From NCBI GenBank assembly GCA_963575745.1, contig CAUYUJ010012536.1, positions 349,448 to 413,447 on the forward strand: 64,000 nucleotides of DNA, written 5' to 3'. The first letter of the stretch is position 1. Every line of letters begins with the position of its first letter. Under the pieces are notes generated by a model, which saw only the letters and a program-made list of their open reading frames with translations, was not told where the DNA came from and did not search any database. The DNA comes from Prorocentrum cordatum (taxonomy: Eukaryota > Sar > Dinophyceae > Prorocentrales > Prorocentraceae). The translations under genes and the position numbers were made by a program. Shown here piece by piece: positions 1-8,890 of this stretch.

Positions 1-340
1 ATTTTGACATTTTTTTCTTAAAAAACCATTGGGTTTTTGATGTTTTTATGTTAAAATCGCTACGAAACCTAAGGTTTTGGAAGGATTTCGTCTTGCGCGC
101 ACGAATGTCCACTTTACCTTATTTTTTGCAAGGGATTCTTGCAATTTGATCAAGTAAGAACAAGAATTTTCATTTTATAGTGTTTTTTGCAAGGGAAAAC
201 GGATACAACAAAACAACCGGATCCGGTACAATCGTTTTGCCTGAGACTTCCTCACGAAAATGATGAAAATGTAGCTGCGGCCTAGGCGCGGCGGGGGGGC
301 CGTGCACCAGGGGTCCCAACAATAATTATTCTTAAGAAGA
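1..340. other. Non-coding left edge
   Basis: T-rich sequence with a few short direct repeats (for example TTTTTTGCAAGGGA at about 122 and 184). I see no gene, RNA or recognisable repeat family. Confidence 0.5.
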
Positions 341-345
341 AATAA

Positions 346-378
346 TGTTCAACAACAGCAACAGCAACAACAACAAGG

Positions 379-439
<61 letters not shown>

Positions 440-556
440 GCGGCAACAGCAACAACAACAACAGCAACAACAACAACAGCAGCAACAACAGCAACAGCAA
501 CAGCAGCAACAACAGTAACAACAGCAACAACAGCAACAACAGCAACAACAGCAACA
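346..556 (+). repeat. (CAA)n microsatellite
   Basis: About 210 bases of CAA/CAG triplets, mostly CAACAACAA with scattered CAG. It is open in several frames on the minus strand, giving low-complexity poly-Leu, poly-Cys and poly-Val strings that are not taken as proteins. Confidence 0.95.
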
Positions 557-607
557 CACACCACAAAACGCCGTCCCCAGGCGATCTCTCTGGCCCTTCG
601 GGGATCT

Positions 608-762
608 TCTGACCCGGGTCAATCCAGACCCGGGTCAGCAGGAAACCAAACACTGAAATGCAGGAAAAAACAACTGCAACGCAGGTCTTCGCAAACCCGG
701 GTCAGCCAATATGCGCGGCTGCCTCGCGGCCACGAGCGGCTCGCTAACCCGGGTCAGCCAGA
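608..762. repeat. Dispersed ACCCGGGTCAGCC words
   Basis: The word ACCCGGGTCAG occurs several times here, including a back-to-back inverted pair at about 611-640. No coding potential was recognised. Confidence 0.5.
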
Positions 763-844
763 GGGGGTCTTCGCAGGATCCTGCAGGATCCGGCGCCCTG
801 GCTGACCCCCGTTTGCACTGACCCCCGTCTCAATCAGGGGCAAA

Positions 845-1100
845 CAAACCTACCTCGCTTTTGACCACCCTCGCTTCCAATAGATACCAAGCGATGCCAA
901 ACTACGGCACGTACTGGCCAGGCCGCTTGACGAGGAGGCGCGTGGTATGACTTGGTTATGCCTGGAAGCGAAAGCGGGGGAGGTAATCCACGCTCTGAGA
1001 TCCAGGGGTCCTGGCTGTTTCAGAGACGAGGCTAGAGCTCGTGGTATGACTTGGTTTTGCCTGGAAGCGAAAGCGGGGTAGGTAATTCACGCTCTGACTC
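845..1100 (+). repeat. Family H repeat, copy 1
   Basis: Matches 18083-18275 over its length (shared words CTCGCTTTTGACCACCCTCG and GGTCCTGGCTGTTTCAGAGA). The last 60 bases (about 1036-1098) duplicate an internal segment containing GGTATGACTTGGTT. The start (ACCTACCTCGCTTT) and the reverse complement of the end (ACCTACCCCGCTTT) agree, so short inverted termini are likely. Confidence 0.7.
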
Positions 1101-1258
1101 GAGGCTCCCGAGCCCTCCTCGAAGACCTTCCCTCCGGCCCGCGGGCGCCCCTCTGGCGGCCGCGGGCGCCCCGCAGCCGCAGGGCGAGGCGCGGCGCCCC
1201 GTGGGCGCCAGCGCGCGTCGTCGGCGGGGCGGCCTCGTCGACCTCCTCCTCCTCCTCC

Positions 1259-1280
1259 TCCGTAGCCATTTTGGCTCAAG
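1259..1280 (+). other. Relic dinoflagellate spliced leader (DinoSL)
   Basis: Contains CCGTAGCCATTTTGGCTCAA followed by G, preceded by T. This fits the 22-base conserved leader added by trans-splicing to dinoflagellate nuclear mRNAs. It sits exactly at the 5' end of LINE-A, directly after a CTC tract. The first T could belong to the CTC tract. Inference: the inserted copy was reverse-transcribed from a trans-spliced LINE RNA. Confidence 0.92.
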
Positions 1281-1389
1281 CCGCTTCGGGCTCGCGAGGT
1301 TTCTCGCGCGCCTTGCAGGTGCCATTCTTCGGAGCGGCAGCGCGCCTGCGAGCCTTTTCTTTCGCTCCCATCCACCCCCGCACAGGTGG

Positions 1390-2451
1390 ATGGCCAGTCC
1401 CGCTCATGATGTGCTGCCAGGACCGACCCGCCCCTTCTGGGGCTGCCCGTCCTGCGGCGCGTCCGCCAACTATGCATCGCGCATTCGGTGCCGATGCGGC
1501 CGCCCTGCCCCGCAGTCTGTCGCAGACAAGGCGCGCAAGGCGGCCAAGCAGATGGAAGCCGGTGGGCCGTCTCATGCTCCTGGGGCTGCAGGTGGTCGCC
1601 GCCGTGCTGGGAGTGCGTGGGCGGCAGGACCGCCAGGCAGTGTGGATGGTGGCATCGCCCGTGAGCTCGCCGAGCTCAAGCGCAAGTACGCCGCCCTCCA
1701 GAAGTCCCAGGCCGTGCCCACTCCCGTGCCTGCGCCTCCGCCCGATCCGCTCGATCTTGAGGTACAGCGCTGGGAAGGTATCGTTGCCCAGTTCGCCAAG
1801 TCTGGCTTGGGCGCTGACGTCCCCAGCCGTGTCAGTGCCGAGCAGTCTCTGGCCGCGGCGCGCAAGGCTCGGAATGATGCCAAGCCACAACTTGCACGCC
1901 ACACCACCCTCGGGCACAAGCTGCAGGATGCGATCAAGCGCCATCAGAAGCTCGAGTCCGACGTCAGTGCGCAGGTCAAGGTCGTCGAGGCCGCCGAGGA
2001 GCACCTCCGTGAGCTCAGGGCCAAGGTGCTGGCCGCCAAGGACCTGGTGGCTACCCTCCAGGAGGAGCTGCGCGAGTCTTGCCCTAAGGACCTGCGCCCT
2101 GAAGGGAGTGATGCTACCTCCTTCGTGCTGCCCGACCTCCCGACCACCGTGCTGGAGGCCGACGCCGACCTCAAGGCCATGGTGGAGTCGCCTGTCTTTG
2201 ACAAGTTCAAGGAGGCTGTGCGTGCGGCTGCTGCCGCCCAGGCAGCCGCCGCTGGCCCAACCGTCGGGGATGAGGGCACCGACTGTGGTGAATCGGTTCC
2301 CGTCCCTGAGGATGATGATGTGTACCTTGACGTCGACGAGGAAGGCATCTCCCAGGTCATCTCCACTACCAAGTTTGCTGGTGACAAACGGGAGCTCCAG
2401 GAGTTGTTCAAGTCCCTCGGCCTCGTCACCAAGAAGCAGCGGCGGGGGTGA
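1390..2451 (+). CDS. LINE-A ORF1 protein (zinc-binding, coiled-coil)
   Basis: 353 residues from the first in-frame ATG after the spliced leader to TGA. Near the N-terminus is a cysteine cluster, GCPSCGASANYASRIRCRC, that looks zinc-binding. It is followed by an Ala/Pro-rich linker, then a long charged helical stretch (heptad-like, KARNDAK through LRELRAKVLAAKDLVATLQEEL) likely to form a coiled coil, and an acidic tail (DDDVYLDVDEEG). This layout matches LINE ORF1 proteins in general, which bind element RNA and multimerise; I do not recognise a specific subfamily. ORF2 lies in the +1 frame 53 bases downstream of the stop, and that frame is also open across all of ORF1. Confidence 0.75.
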   Translation: MASPAHDVLPGPTRPFWGCPSCGASANYASRIRCRCGRPAPQSVADKARKAAKQMEAGGPSHAPGAAGGRRRAGSAWAAGPPGSVDGGIARELAELKRKYAALQKSQAVPTPVPAPPPDPLDLEVQRWEGIVAQFAKSGLGADVPSRVSAEQSLAAARKARNDAKPQLARHTTLGHKLQDAIKRHQKLESDVSAQVKVVEAAEEHLRELRAKVLAAKDLVATLQEELRESCPKDLRPEGSDATSFVLPDLPTTVLEADADLKAMVESPVFDKFKEAVRAAAAAQAAAAGPTVGDEGTDCGESVPVPEDDDVYLDVDEEGISQVISTTKFAGDKRELQELFKSLGLVTKKQRRG

Positions 2452-2503
2452 TCCTCACCATGGTGCAGTACACCCGCGGGTCTGTGGCCTGCCGTTGTCG
2501 TGT

Positions 2504-5500
2504 ATGAGGCTACCAATACCCCCGATTTGCAGGAAGAAGTTGCCGCCGACATCGACGGCGACACAGTTCATCGAGACTTTCAATGGCTCTGGGTGGTCCA
2601 CGCTACGTGAGCGGCTCACCACGACTACCAGTGTCATCGTGTGCGCCCAGGAGCTTGGCTTGTCCGAGCTCACAGCGCCCCAGTCCCTGGCCGCGGTGCG
2701 CGCCCTGGGCTGGCGATTCCTCATCAGTGAGTCGTCCTTCAACCCCGCGACGCAGAGGTGCTCGGCTGGGGTTGGAGTTTTTGTTCGTGATGGGTTTGGC
2801 TTGCGATGGACTGACCCAGCGTGCAAGGCTATTGTGCCACATCGTGCCATACAGGTTACCATTGACCTCCCTGGTTTCTCGTTCAACATCGTGTGTGCCT
2901 ATTTCCACGTCAATGACGGCATGCGTGAGAAGAATCTGTCCATGCTCAGCGCGATCGGCGCCAAGATCATCCAGCCTCCGCTCACGGTCATTGCGGCAGA
3001 TTGGAACAACTCACCTGCCGCCGTCGAGGCCACGGGCTTTGTGCAGAAGGTCAAGGCCGTCATCATGGCGCCTGCTGCAATCACCTGCCGTACCAGTTCG
3101 TCTACGTCCACGATTGATTTCTTCGTTGTAGGGCATGCTCTGTCTACGCTGGCTGCCAGCATCTTTGTGGACAGCACGTGGCATGTTAGACCGCACCGTC
3201 CTGTTTTGCTTGAGCTGCGTGCTAATGCACTTCAGGTCCGTCAGTTGGTCTTTCGGCGTCACAGTCGAATCCCCACCCACCTCCCGATCGGCTGTCCTCG
3301 TCCCCCTCCCCCGTGGGCGTTGTCAGAGCGCCTCCTGCCCAAGCTGCAGTTTTTGTCTGAGCATGGCTCCTCTCAGGAGGCCTGGGCTCTCATGAATGAA
3401 GTGTGGTCTCTCTTTGCCAATGCTGCCGAGCAGGAGTTACTTGACGTTTGCGATCTCCCCACCACCCGTGCGGGGTGGCGAGGAGCTCGCGTGCAGTCAG
3501 TCTGGGAGCCTATCGTCCATCGCCGACAGGAGCCCGATGATGGCACGCTGGTGGCTAACTGTTGGCAATGGATGTGCGGTATGCTCAGTGAGTTTTTGTC
3601 TCTCACGCGTCGTGATGATGTTGATTGGGTCTCGGGTGAAGGCGCTCACCATCTCCTGGCGGTGCGAGTTTCGCACGCGGGGGAGGGCTTGTGCGCCCGC
3701 CTGGACCGCTCGCTGGCGTCAGTACGCCTCCTGCTCACTCAATGGTCTCCGCATTTGCCTGGGGACAGCGAGTGGTGGGATACTGCTGATGCGCTCGCGG
3801 AGGAGCTCGCCACGGAATGTGATGAAGTCCAGGCGGAGCACTCCAAAGCCAGAGACCGCTCCTGGAAGGAGTGGCACATCTTGGCGCTCAGCGGCTCGGC
3901 CAGGCGCATGCATCGCCTGACCCGCATCAAGAAGCTGTGGGAGCCCACGGTCTCCTCCTCGGTCCCTGGGTCGTTTACGTCTGAGCCGTGTCAGTTAGTA
4001 CAGGAGGAGACCGTGAAGCTCGGAGGTTTTTGGCATGCGGAGGTGGAGCCTCCTGAGGCGTGGATTCCCGATCGCGAGGCTCTGGACGCTCTCACGTGTG
4101 TGCAGTTGCGTGCGGCGGCTCGGACTTTCTCGGAATCCACGGCCCAAAGCCTAGACGGTTTTCACCCACGGCATGTCGAGATGCTCAGCGACACAGCGCT
4201 CGTGCAGCTCAGTATTATTTTCACGTGCTCGGAGCGCCTCGGCTTGTTTCCTGCCCAGCTCCTCTGGCTCCTCTTTCCACTGCTTGAGAAGCCGCAAGGC
4301 GGCTACCGCCCAATTTTGCTCGTCGCGTCCTTTGTGCGAGTGTGGGAAAAGGCACGCCGCCCTCTTGTGGAGCCCTTCCTGGAAGCGTCCTCCCGCAAGT
4401 ACTGGTCCTTTGGAAAAGGCAGGGGAGCTGAGGAGGCAGTGTGGCTTGCGGCGGTCCGCGCTGAACGTGGCCAGGCTATCGACCAAGAGACGGCGGGGTT
4501 TCTGTGGGATGGCCTCAAGTTCTATGAGTCGTTTAACTTGGAGCTCCTGCGTGATCGTGCGCTGGCGTGCGGGCTCCCGCGGCCCCTAGTCAAGGTCCTG
4601 TTCAACTTCTGGAGGGGGCCCCGCCTGGTTCGACTGGGAGCCCATCACTGTCCTCTTGTGCAGTTTGCCCGCTCTGGGTTGCCAGCTGGCGACGTGTTCA
4701 ATGACGCCTTCGTGCAGATCTACCTCCTCGGGGCCCTAGATGGTTTCGTGGCGCGGCACCCCCGCTTGGACCTCGGCGTGTACGTTGATGACGACTGCGT
4801 TTCCATGACGGGCCCCCGACAAGACCTCGTACCAGCCCTCGTGGAGGCCGCCCAGGACCTCGTCACCGTTTATAGGGAGGAGCTCCAGGTTGGCCTCGCC
4901 CACGACAAGGCGGTGGTCTTTGGGTCTTCCCATGATGTCGTTCGTGACCTCGATCGACGGCTTGCTCGTATCGGTGCTCGCTCAGCGGCTGCTACGACCT
5001 CTGCCACTGCGCTCGGTGCTGACTTTGCTCCTGCTCGTCCTCGTGCTGCGCCTGGCGCTACGTGTCGGATGAAGAAACGGTTTCGAGCTATGAAGAGACG
5101 TGTTGGCTTCCTGCGTTCGCTACGACGACGGCTCTCTGTTGGCAAGGCCAGACTTCACAAGATATATATATCTGGAGTGCGCCCTGCGACTACGTACGGC
5201 TCCCTCGTCACTGGCATGACGGAGAGAGAGTTGTTGGTTTTACGACGTGCCCTCGTCCCGTTCCGAGGAGGCTCGCTACCCGCTCGTATGCTCCTGTATG
5301 ATGACCCAGCGTGGAAGGTAGCAGTGGCGCCCGTCATTCAATATTCCAAGGCAGTATGGAACTCAATTGTGCATCCTGATCGTGCTGTGCTCTCGTGGAG
5401 GTTCTTGCAGAAGACGTGGGATGCTGTAGCCGCGAAGTCTCCAGTCTTGCAGCAGTCGCAGTGGAATAAGAGTGCAGGCCCCATTCACCGTGCCATGTTG

Positions 5501-7234
5501 TGTTTGCATCGCCTAGGATGGAAGTTCACCAACTTTAAGACCTTCTTCGATGACAACCAGATAGAGCATGATTTGTTTTTCACCTCTCCTGCCTTGCTTG
5601 CCAAGCAGTTGCATGCTAGTATTCTTCGCCATCATGGCCGTTGCTTTGCTGCCACTCTAACGCAGGGGCAGGGGCAGGAGGTTGCCGCAGATTTGATTGT
5701 CCAAGCTGTCCGTTCTAAGAAATTCTCGGCGCTGCAAAAGCATGTTGTAGCCTCCGTCTTTGCTGGGGGCATGTGGACCGAGGACCGCCTTGTGCAGCAT
5801 GGCTTTGAATCAACAGGTCTATGCCCCTTGTGCTCCCAGCCAGATTCAATTCATCATCGTCTCTGGTGCTGCCCTGCTGTGGCCGCCGCTAGGGATGAGG
5901 CGACGTCGGCAGAGATTGCAGCTGATGCGCGCGAGGAGCCCGGAGATCTCCTGTGGTCCAGGCTCCTGGTGTTCCAACCTCGCCCCGACGAGTTCCCTCC
6001 TCCCTCCTCTGAGTTGTTCCCTGTCTTCCAGGATGCCCAGGGCAACCCTGTGTCCCAGGAGACCTTCCAGGAGCTCAGCGCGGGATGTGATGTTTGTGTT
6101 GACGGCAGTGCAACTCGAACTGAATTCGCCCGTCTCAATCGAGCGGCTTATGCCGCGGTCTTTCTGGAGAATTCTGAGCAGTGCGAAGTCCGATGTAGGA
6201 TGCAGGGTGTGGTGTGGGAGTCCTTACCCCAGACGGCGCCGTCCGCCGAACACCTTGCCCTAGCTATGCTTTCCATCTTCCAACGGGGCCCAGGGACCAC
6301 GAGGCCGTTTTCCGATTGTTTGGGCGCTGTGCGCTTGACTCAAAAGCCTGCCCCCGCCCAGCTTAACGGTTCCCAAGTTTTTGCTGGTCTGCGCCGTGGT
6401 GCGCTCCAGCATCCAGGGCACGCACACATCGGGCACGTTAGTCATACCCGTGCCCATCGCTCTGAAGAAGTCATCTCCGCGCTCCCACCTGATGAGGAAA
6501 GGATCGCGCGTGGCAACCAGATGGCCGATTTGTTAGCCAAGGATGCCCTTTCCCTCCACCCCCGTGCCCCTCCCGCCACCTCGGAGTTGCATGGGCTTAT
6601 GGTCAAACGCCTCCGCGCCGCCATTCGTGTGGCGGCGGCGGTCCTTCCCGCTTTCCCGCTCCCATCCTTTAAGAAGATCAAGGTGCCGAGCATAACGCGT
6701 GTTGTGTCGTGGCACGAGTGGTGTCGTGTGGGGAGTTGGAAGTTGCGTTGTGCTCGGTGCCTTGGGGCTTGCCCTGAGCAGGACGAGCGACCCCTCAATC
6801 AGTGCCCAGGCCCCCCTCCGCTCCTTGTAAAGTTGCGTGAGTGTGAAGGGGTGGGCGGCCACGTCCTGAGGGCGTGCTGGACGGCACGCGATCAGGTCCT
6901 AGTGTATTGCTGTAAATGCGGGGCCTATGCAGAGGAGAGGTCGAGTGGCGCCCTCTTCAAGACTTGTCGCCCTGCCTTGACGCCCCAGCGGGCGTATGAT
7001 CGACGGCGCCTGGAGGCTGGGCTTCACCCGCACTCGCGTCGGCGTGAGGAGACCCTCCAGGCGCCGACCCCTCTCGAGTCCGACCTCATTCGGCGGTTGG
7101 TGGGTGGGACGGCTGGGTGGGCGGACGTCTCCTCCTCCTCCTCCGTCACTGCTGCCATCATTCGGAATCCTCGAATGGATGCGCTCGTGGCCCGTTTGCA
7201 GGCCAAGTTTTGGCAGTCGTCTTCGGGCTCGTAA
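2504..7234 (+). CDS. LINE-A ORF2: endonuclease / reverse transcriptase / RNase H polyprotein
   Basis: 1576 residues from the ATG at 2504; the true start is uncertain because the frame is open upstream. The endonuclease-exonuclease-phosphatase domain (about 20-240) begins at FNGSGWSTL, has VCAQE, AADWNNS (Asp166), TIDFF (Asp205) and a PHRPV motif (His231). The reverse transcriptase has motif A in LWDGLKFYE, motif B in ARSGLPAGDVFND and motif C YVDDD at about 758-762. A CPLC...HHRLWCCP zinc motif starts at Cys1107. RNase H has Asp1200 (CVDGS), SAEHLA, FSDC and Asp1342 (GNQMADLLA). A cysteine-rich C-terminus (CARC, CCKCG) follows and also occurs in LINE-D. Every catalytic position I can identify is present and there is no stop, so it may be active. 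The protein would nick target DNA and prime cDNA synthesis from it. Confidence 0.93.
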   Translation: MRLPIPPICRKKLPPTSTATQFIETFNGSGWSTLRERLTTTTSVIVCAQELGLSELTAPQSLAAVRALGWRFLISESSFNPATQRCSAGVGVFVRDGFGLRWTDPACKAIVPHRAIQVTIDLPGFSFNIVCAYFHVNDGMREKNLSMLSAIGAKIIQPPLTVIAADWNNSPAAVEATGFVQKVKAVIMAPAAITCRTSSSTSTIDFFVVGHALSTLAASIFVDSTWHVRPHRPVLLELRANALQVRQLVFRRHSRIPTHLPIGCPRPPPPWALSERLLPKLQFLSEHGSSQEAWALMNEVWSLFANAAEQELLDVCDLPTTRAGWRGARVQSVWEPIVHRRQEPDDGTLVANCWQWMCGMLSEFLSLTRRDDVDWVSGEGAHHLLAVRVSHAGEGLCARLDRSLASVRLLLTQWSPHLPGDSEWWDTADALAEELATECDEVQAEHSKARDRSWKEWHILALSGSARRMHRLTRIKKLWEPTVSSSVPGSFTSEPCQLVQEETVKLGGFWHAEVEPPEAWIPDREALDALTCVQLRAAARTFSESTAQSLDGFHPRHVEMLSDTALVQLSIIFTCSERLGLFPAQLLWLLFPLLEKPQGGYRPILLVASFVRVWEKARRPLVEPFLEASSRKYWSFGKGRGAEEAVWLAAVRAERGQAIDQETAGFLWDGLKFYESFNLELLRDRALACGLPRPLVKVLFNFWRGPRLVRLGAHHCPLVQFARSGLPAGDVFNDAFVQIYLLGALDGFVARHPRLDLGVYVDDDCVSMTGPRQDLVPALVEAAQDLVTVYREELQVGLAHDKAVVFGSSHDVVRDLDRRLARIGARSAAATTSATALGADFAPARPRAAPGATCRMKKRFRAMKRRVGFLRSLRRRLSVGKARLHKIYISGVRPATTYGSLVTGMTERELLVLRRALVPFRGGSLPARMLLYDDPAWKVAVAPVIQYSKAVWNSIVHPDRAVLSWRFLQKTWDAVAAKSPVLQQSQWNKSAGPIHRAMLCLHRLGWKFTNFKTFFDDNQIEHDLFFTSPALLAKQLHASILRHHGRCFAATLTQGQGQEVAADLIVQAVRSKKFSALQKHVVASVFAGGMWTEDRLVQHGFESTGLCPLCSQPDSIHHRLWCCPAVAAARDEATSAEIAADAREEPGDLLWSRLLVFQPRPDEFPPPSSELFPVFQDAQGNPVSQETFQELSAGCDVCVDGSATRTEFARLNRAAYAAVFLENSEQCEVRCRMQGVVWESLPQTAPSAEHLALAMLSIFQRGPGTTRPFSDCLGAVRLTQKPAPAQLNGSQVFAGLRRGALQHPGHAHIGHVSHTRAHRSEEVISALPPDEERIARGNQMADLLAKDALSLHPRAPPATSELHGLMVKRLRAAIRVAAAVLPAFPLPSFKKIKVPSITRVVSWHEWCRVGSWKLRCARCLGACPEQDERPLNQCPGPPPLLVKLRECEGVGGHVLRACWTARDQVLVYCCKCGAYAEERSSGALFKTCRPALTPQRAYDRRRLEAGLHPHSRRREETLQAPTPLESDLIRRLVGGTAGWADVSSSSSVTAAIIRNPRMDALVARLQAKFWQSSSGS

Positions 7235-7350
7235 GCCCTGCTCGGCGCGGGTCGGATTCGAGTTTTGCCGCCTTTTTGGCGTGTCGGATCCGTTCCTCCG
7301 TGTCGTGTAGGCCGCCCGTCGCCGTACCGTTGACGTTCCTTCTTGTTTGG

Positions 7351-7594
7351 GTCCTCCTCCTCCTCCTCCCTCCTCCTCCTCCTCCTCCTCCTCCTCCTCC
7401 TCCTCCTCCTCCTCCTCCTCCTCCTCCTCCTACCCTCCTCCTCCTCCTCCTCCTCATCCTCCTCCTCCTCCTCCTCCTCCTCCTCCTCCTCCTCCTCCTC
7501 CTCCTCCTCCTCCTCCTCCTCCTCCTCCTCCTCCTCCTCCTCCTCCTCCTCCTCCTCCTCCTCCTCCTCCTCCTCCTCCTCCTCCTCCTCCTCC
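7351..7594 (+). repeat. (TCC)n tract at the 3' end of LINE-A
   Basis: Nearly pure TCC/CTC repeat with a few interruptions (TACC, ATCC). It directly follows the 3' UTR word CTTGTTTGGG. The long poly-Pro, poly-Ser and poly-Glu frames over it are artefacts. Confidence 0.95.
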
Positions 7595-7651
7595 CCGTGC
7601 GCAGGCGGCGGGCCGCGGGCAGGCTCGCGACGCGGAGCCGGCGCCCTGAGC

Positions 7652-7815
7652 TCCAGTCGGGCGCGTCCCCCAGACAGGGAGAGCTTGGGCGCAGCACCAA
7701 GCATGCCCGAAGCAAATCCTCCAGACACGTTCCAGAAAGGATCGACACCTAGTCCCCGGACTGTTTTCTGACTATGCTTGGATATGCCCCCGGCGGAGGG
7801 GCAGGCCCGACTTGA
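7652..7815. mobile_element. Family A element, copy 1 (MITE-like)
   Basis: Ends in inverted copies of CAGTCGGGCGCGTCCCC / GGGGCAGGCCCGACTTG, flanked by CCCTGAGC (7644-7651) and TCCTGAGC (7816-7823), a 7/8 target-site duplication. The duplicated site overlaps the first bases of the family B element that follows, so this copy inserted into the end of B. Confidence 0.75.
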
Positions 7816-7817
7816 TC

Positions 7818-8042
7818 CTGAGCAGGGACCGACCGTCCCGGCACTCCTGCAGGCCCACCACGAGATGTTCTCAGAGCCCAGGAATGCTCCGAGAGCAGAA
7901 ACACTGCTCTAGGCCCGATGCGTTACAACAAGACAGTCCCAAGCAGAAATGTTCCAAGAACATCTGGTTGAAACAACGAAAGGTTCTCAGAACATTACTT
8001 GGTAGCCCTGTAGGCAAGCCGGGACGCTTCGCCACTGCTTGA
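7818..8042 (+). mobile_element. Family B element, copy 1
   Basis: About 225 bp, starting TGAGCAGGGACCGACC and ending CGCTTCGCCACTGCTTGA. The two ends are imperfect inverted repeats over roughly 55 bases. It is homologous to 12889-13126, 49048-49268 and 51099-51315, all in the same orientation. Its left end was hit by the family A element upstream. Confidence 0.85.
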
Positions 8043-8890
8043 GGCTCGGATCGGAAGCGCCTCGGATCGCATACGAAGCGCCCCGAAGCGAGTAGGAATC
8101 GGATCGCCGCGCTCTGCTGTCGCTGGCCCCGGCCGGTGCCGGTGGCTCTAGCCGAGTCGAATCGAATCGGAATCGCGGCAGCAGTCGGAATTGAACCGCG
8201 TCGGATCGGGTGGTACGCGGCCCTGGGAGGCCTCCGAAAGGCTTCGGAGAGGCCTCCTGATAGATGCCCGCAGGCATCCACGGGACCTGCGACCTGCAAC
8301 GCAGGCACGGTGGCGGGACGGGCCGAAATGAGGGGCCAGAGCAGCATACACCACCACCGCCAGCAAACAAATAGCCGCACGCATTATCTGACTGAGGGAC
8401 GTGCCAGGCGACGCCACGCCCCCGCGACGAACGGGAACGCAGCGCGACACCGGGGCGCCATGGGAGAGACCTTCCCAACACAGAAGCTGCCCGTCTTGGT
8501 GCGTATAAACATCTGGTACCTTTGCGTTGGCTCTGATGAGTCTCGTTCCAGCCCCCGTGCGCGAGGGGGGGCCCTGTCGTCGTTCGCGGCGAGGCTGTGA
8601 CAGCGGGTTCCCCACAAGAGCCACTATGCACAATGACGAATCGCGAGCTTTCTCCCGATCTCGGTGGTGGTGGTCATGCACCGTGCTCGGGTCACGAAGC
8701 CCACGAGATCCGCCGACACTAGATCTGCACAGGGTGCCAGACGTTAGCTTGCTCCGGTCCTTACAGAAGGTTCCCAATGGGGATTCGGCCGATGGGGTTT
8801 CGGCCGGTCCCGCCGACCACCCGCGAAATTCGTTCTCCATCGGCCTTCCCCGTGAGGTAGCCGCAAGAGTGCCTCCGAGAGGGCTAAACA
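8043..8890. other. Intergenic, no gene recognised
   Basis: Contains TCGGATCGGAAGCGCCTCGG-type degenerate repeats near 8045-8200. A segment around 8280-8320 (GACCTGCAACGCAGG, CGGTGGCGGGA) is shared with 48667-48695. Open frames here lack recognisable domains. Confidence 0.5.

Larger units (their letters stand above)
1242..7594 (+). mobile_element. LINE-A: apparently full-length non-LTR retrotransposon
   Basis: A two-ORF LINE. Seen in order: a short (CTC)n tract (1242-1258), a spliced-leader match (1259-1280), about 110 bases of leader, ORF1 (1390-2451), ORF2 with endonuclease, reverse transcriptase, zinc-binding and RNase H regions (2504-7234), a 116-base 3' UTR, and a 243-base (TCC)n tract (7351-7594). 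CTC repeat on both sides is consistent either with insertion into a CTC microsatellite or with a templated TCC tail. Both ORFs are open, so the copy is young or maintained. Confidence 0.9.

Noticed and set aside
1271-2450. N-terminal 390 residues of the long open frame ending at 7234
   Set aside because: Arg/Ser/Pro-rich low-complexity translation opposite the real ORF1 frame; domain similarity starts only after 2504.
7343-7771. Long poly-Pro, poly-Ser, poly-Leu, poly-Glu and poly-Arg open frames
   Set aside because: Translations of the CTC tract in all six frames; the same holds for every CTC/GAG, CAA, GAT and TAC tract in the window.
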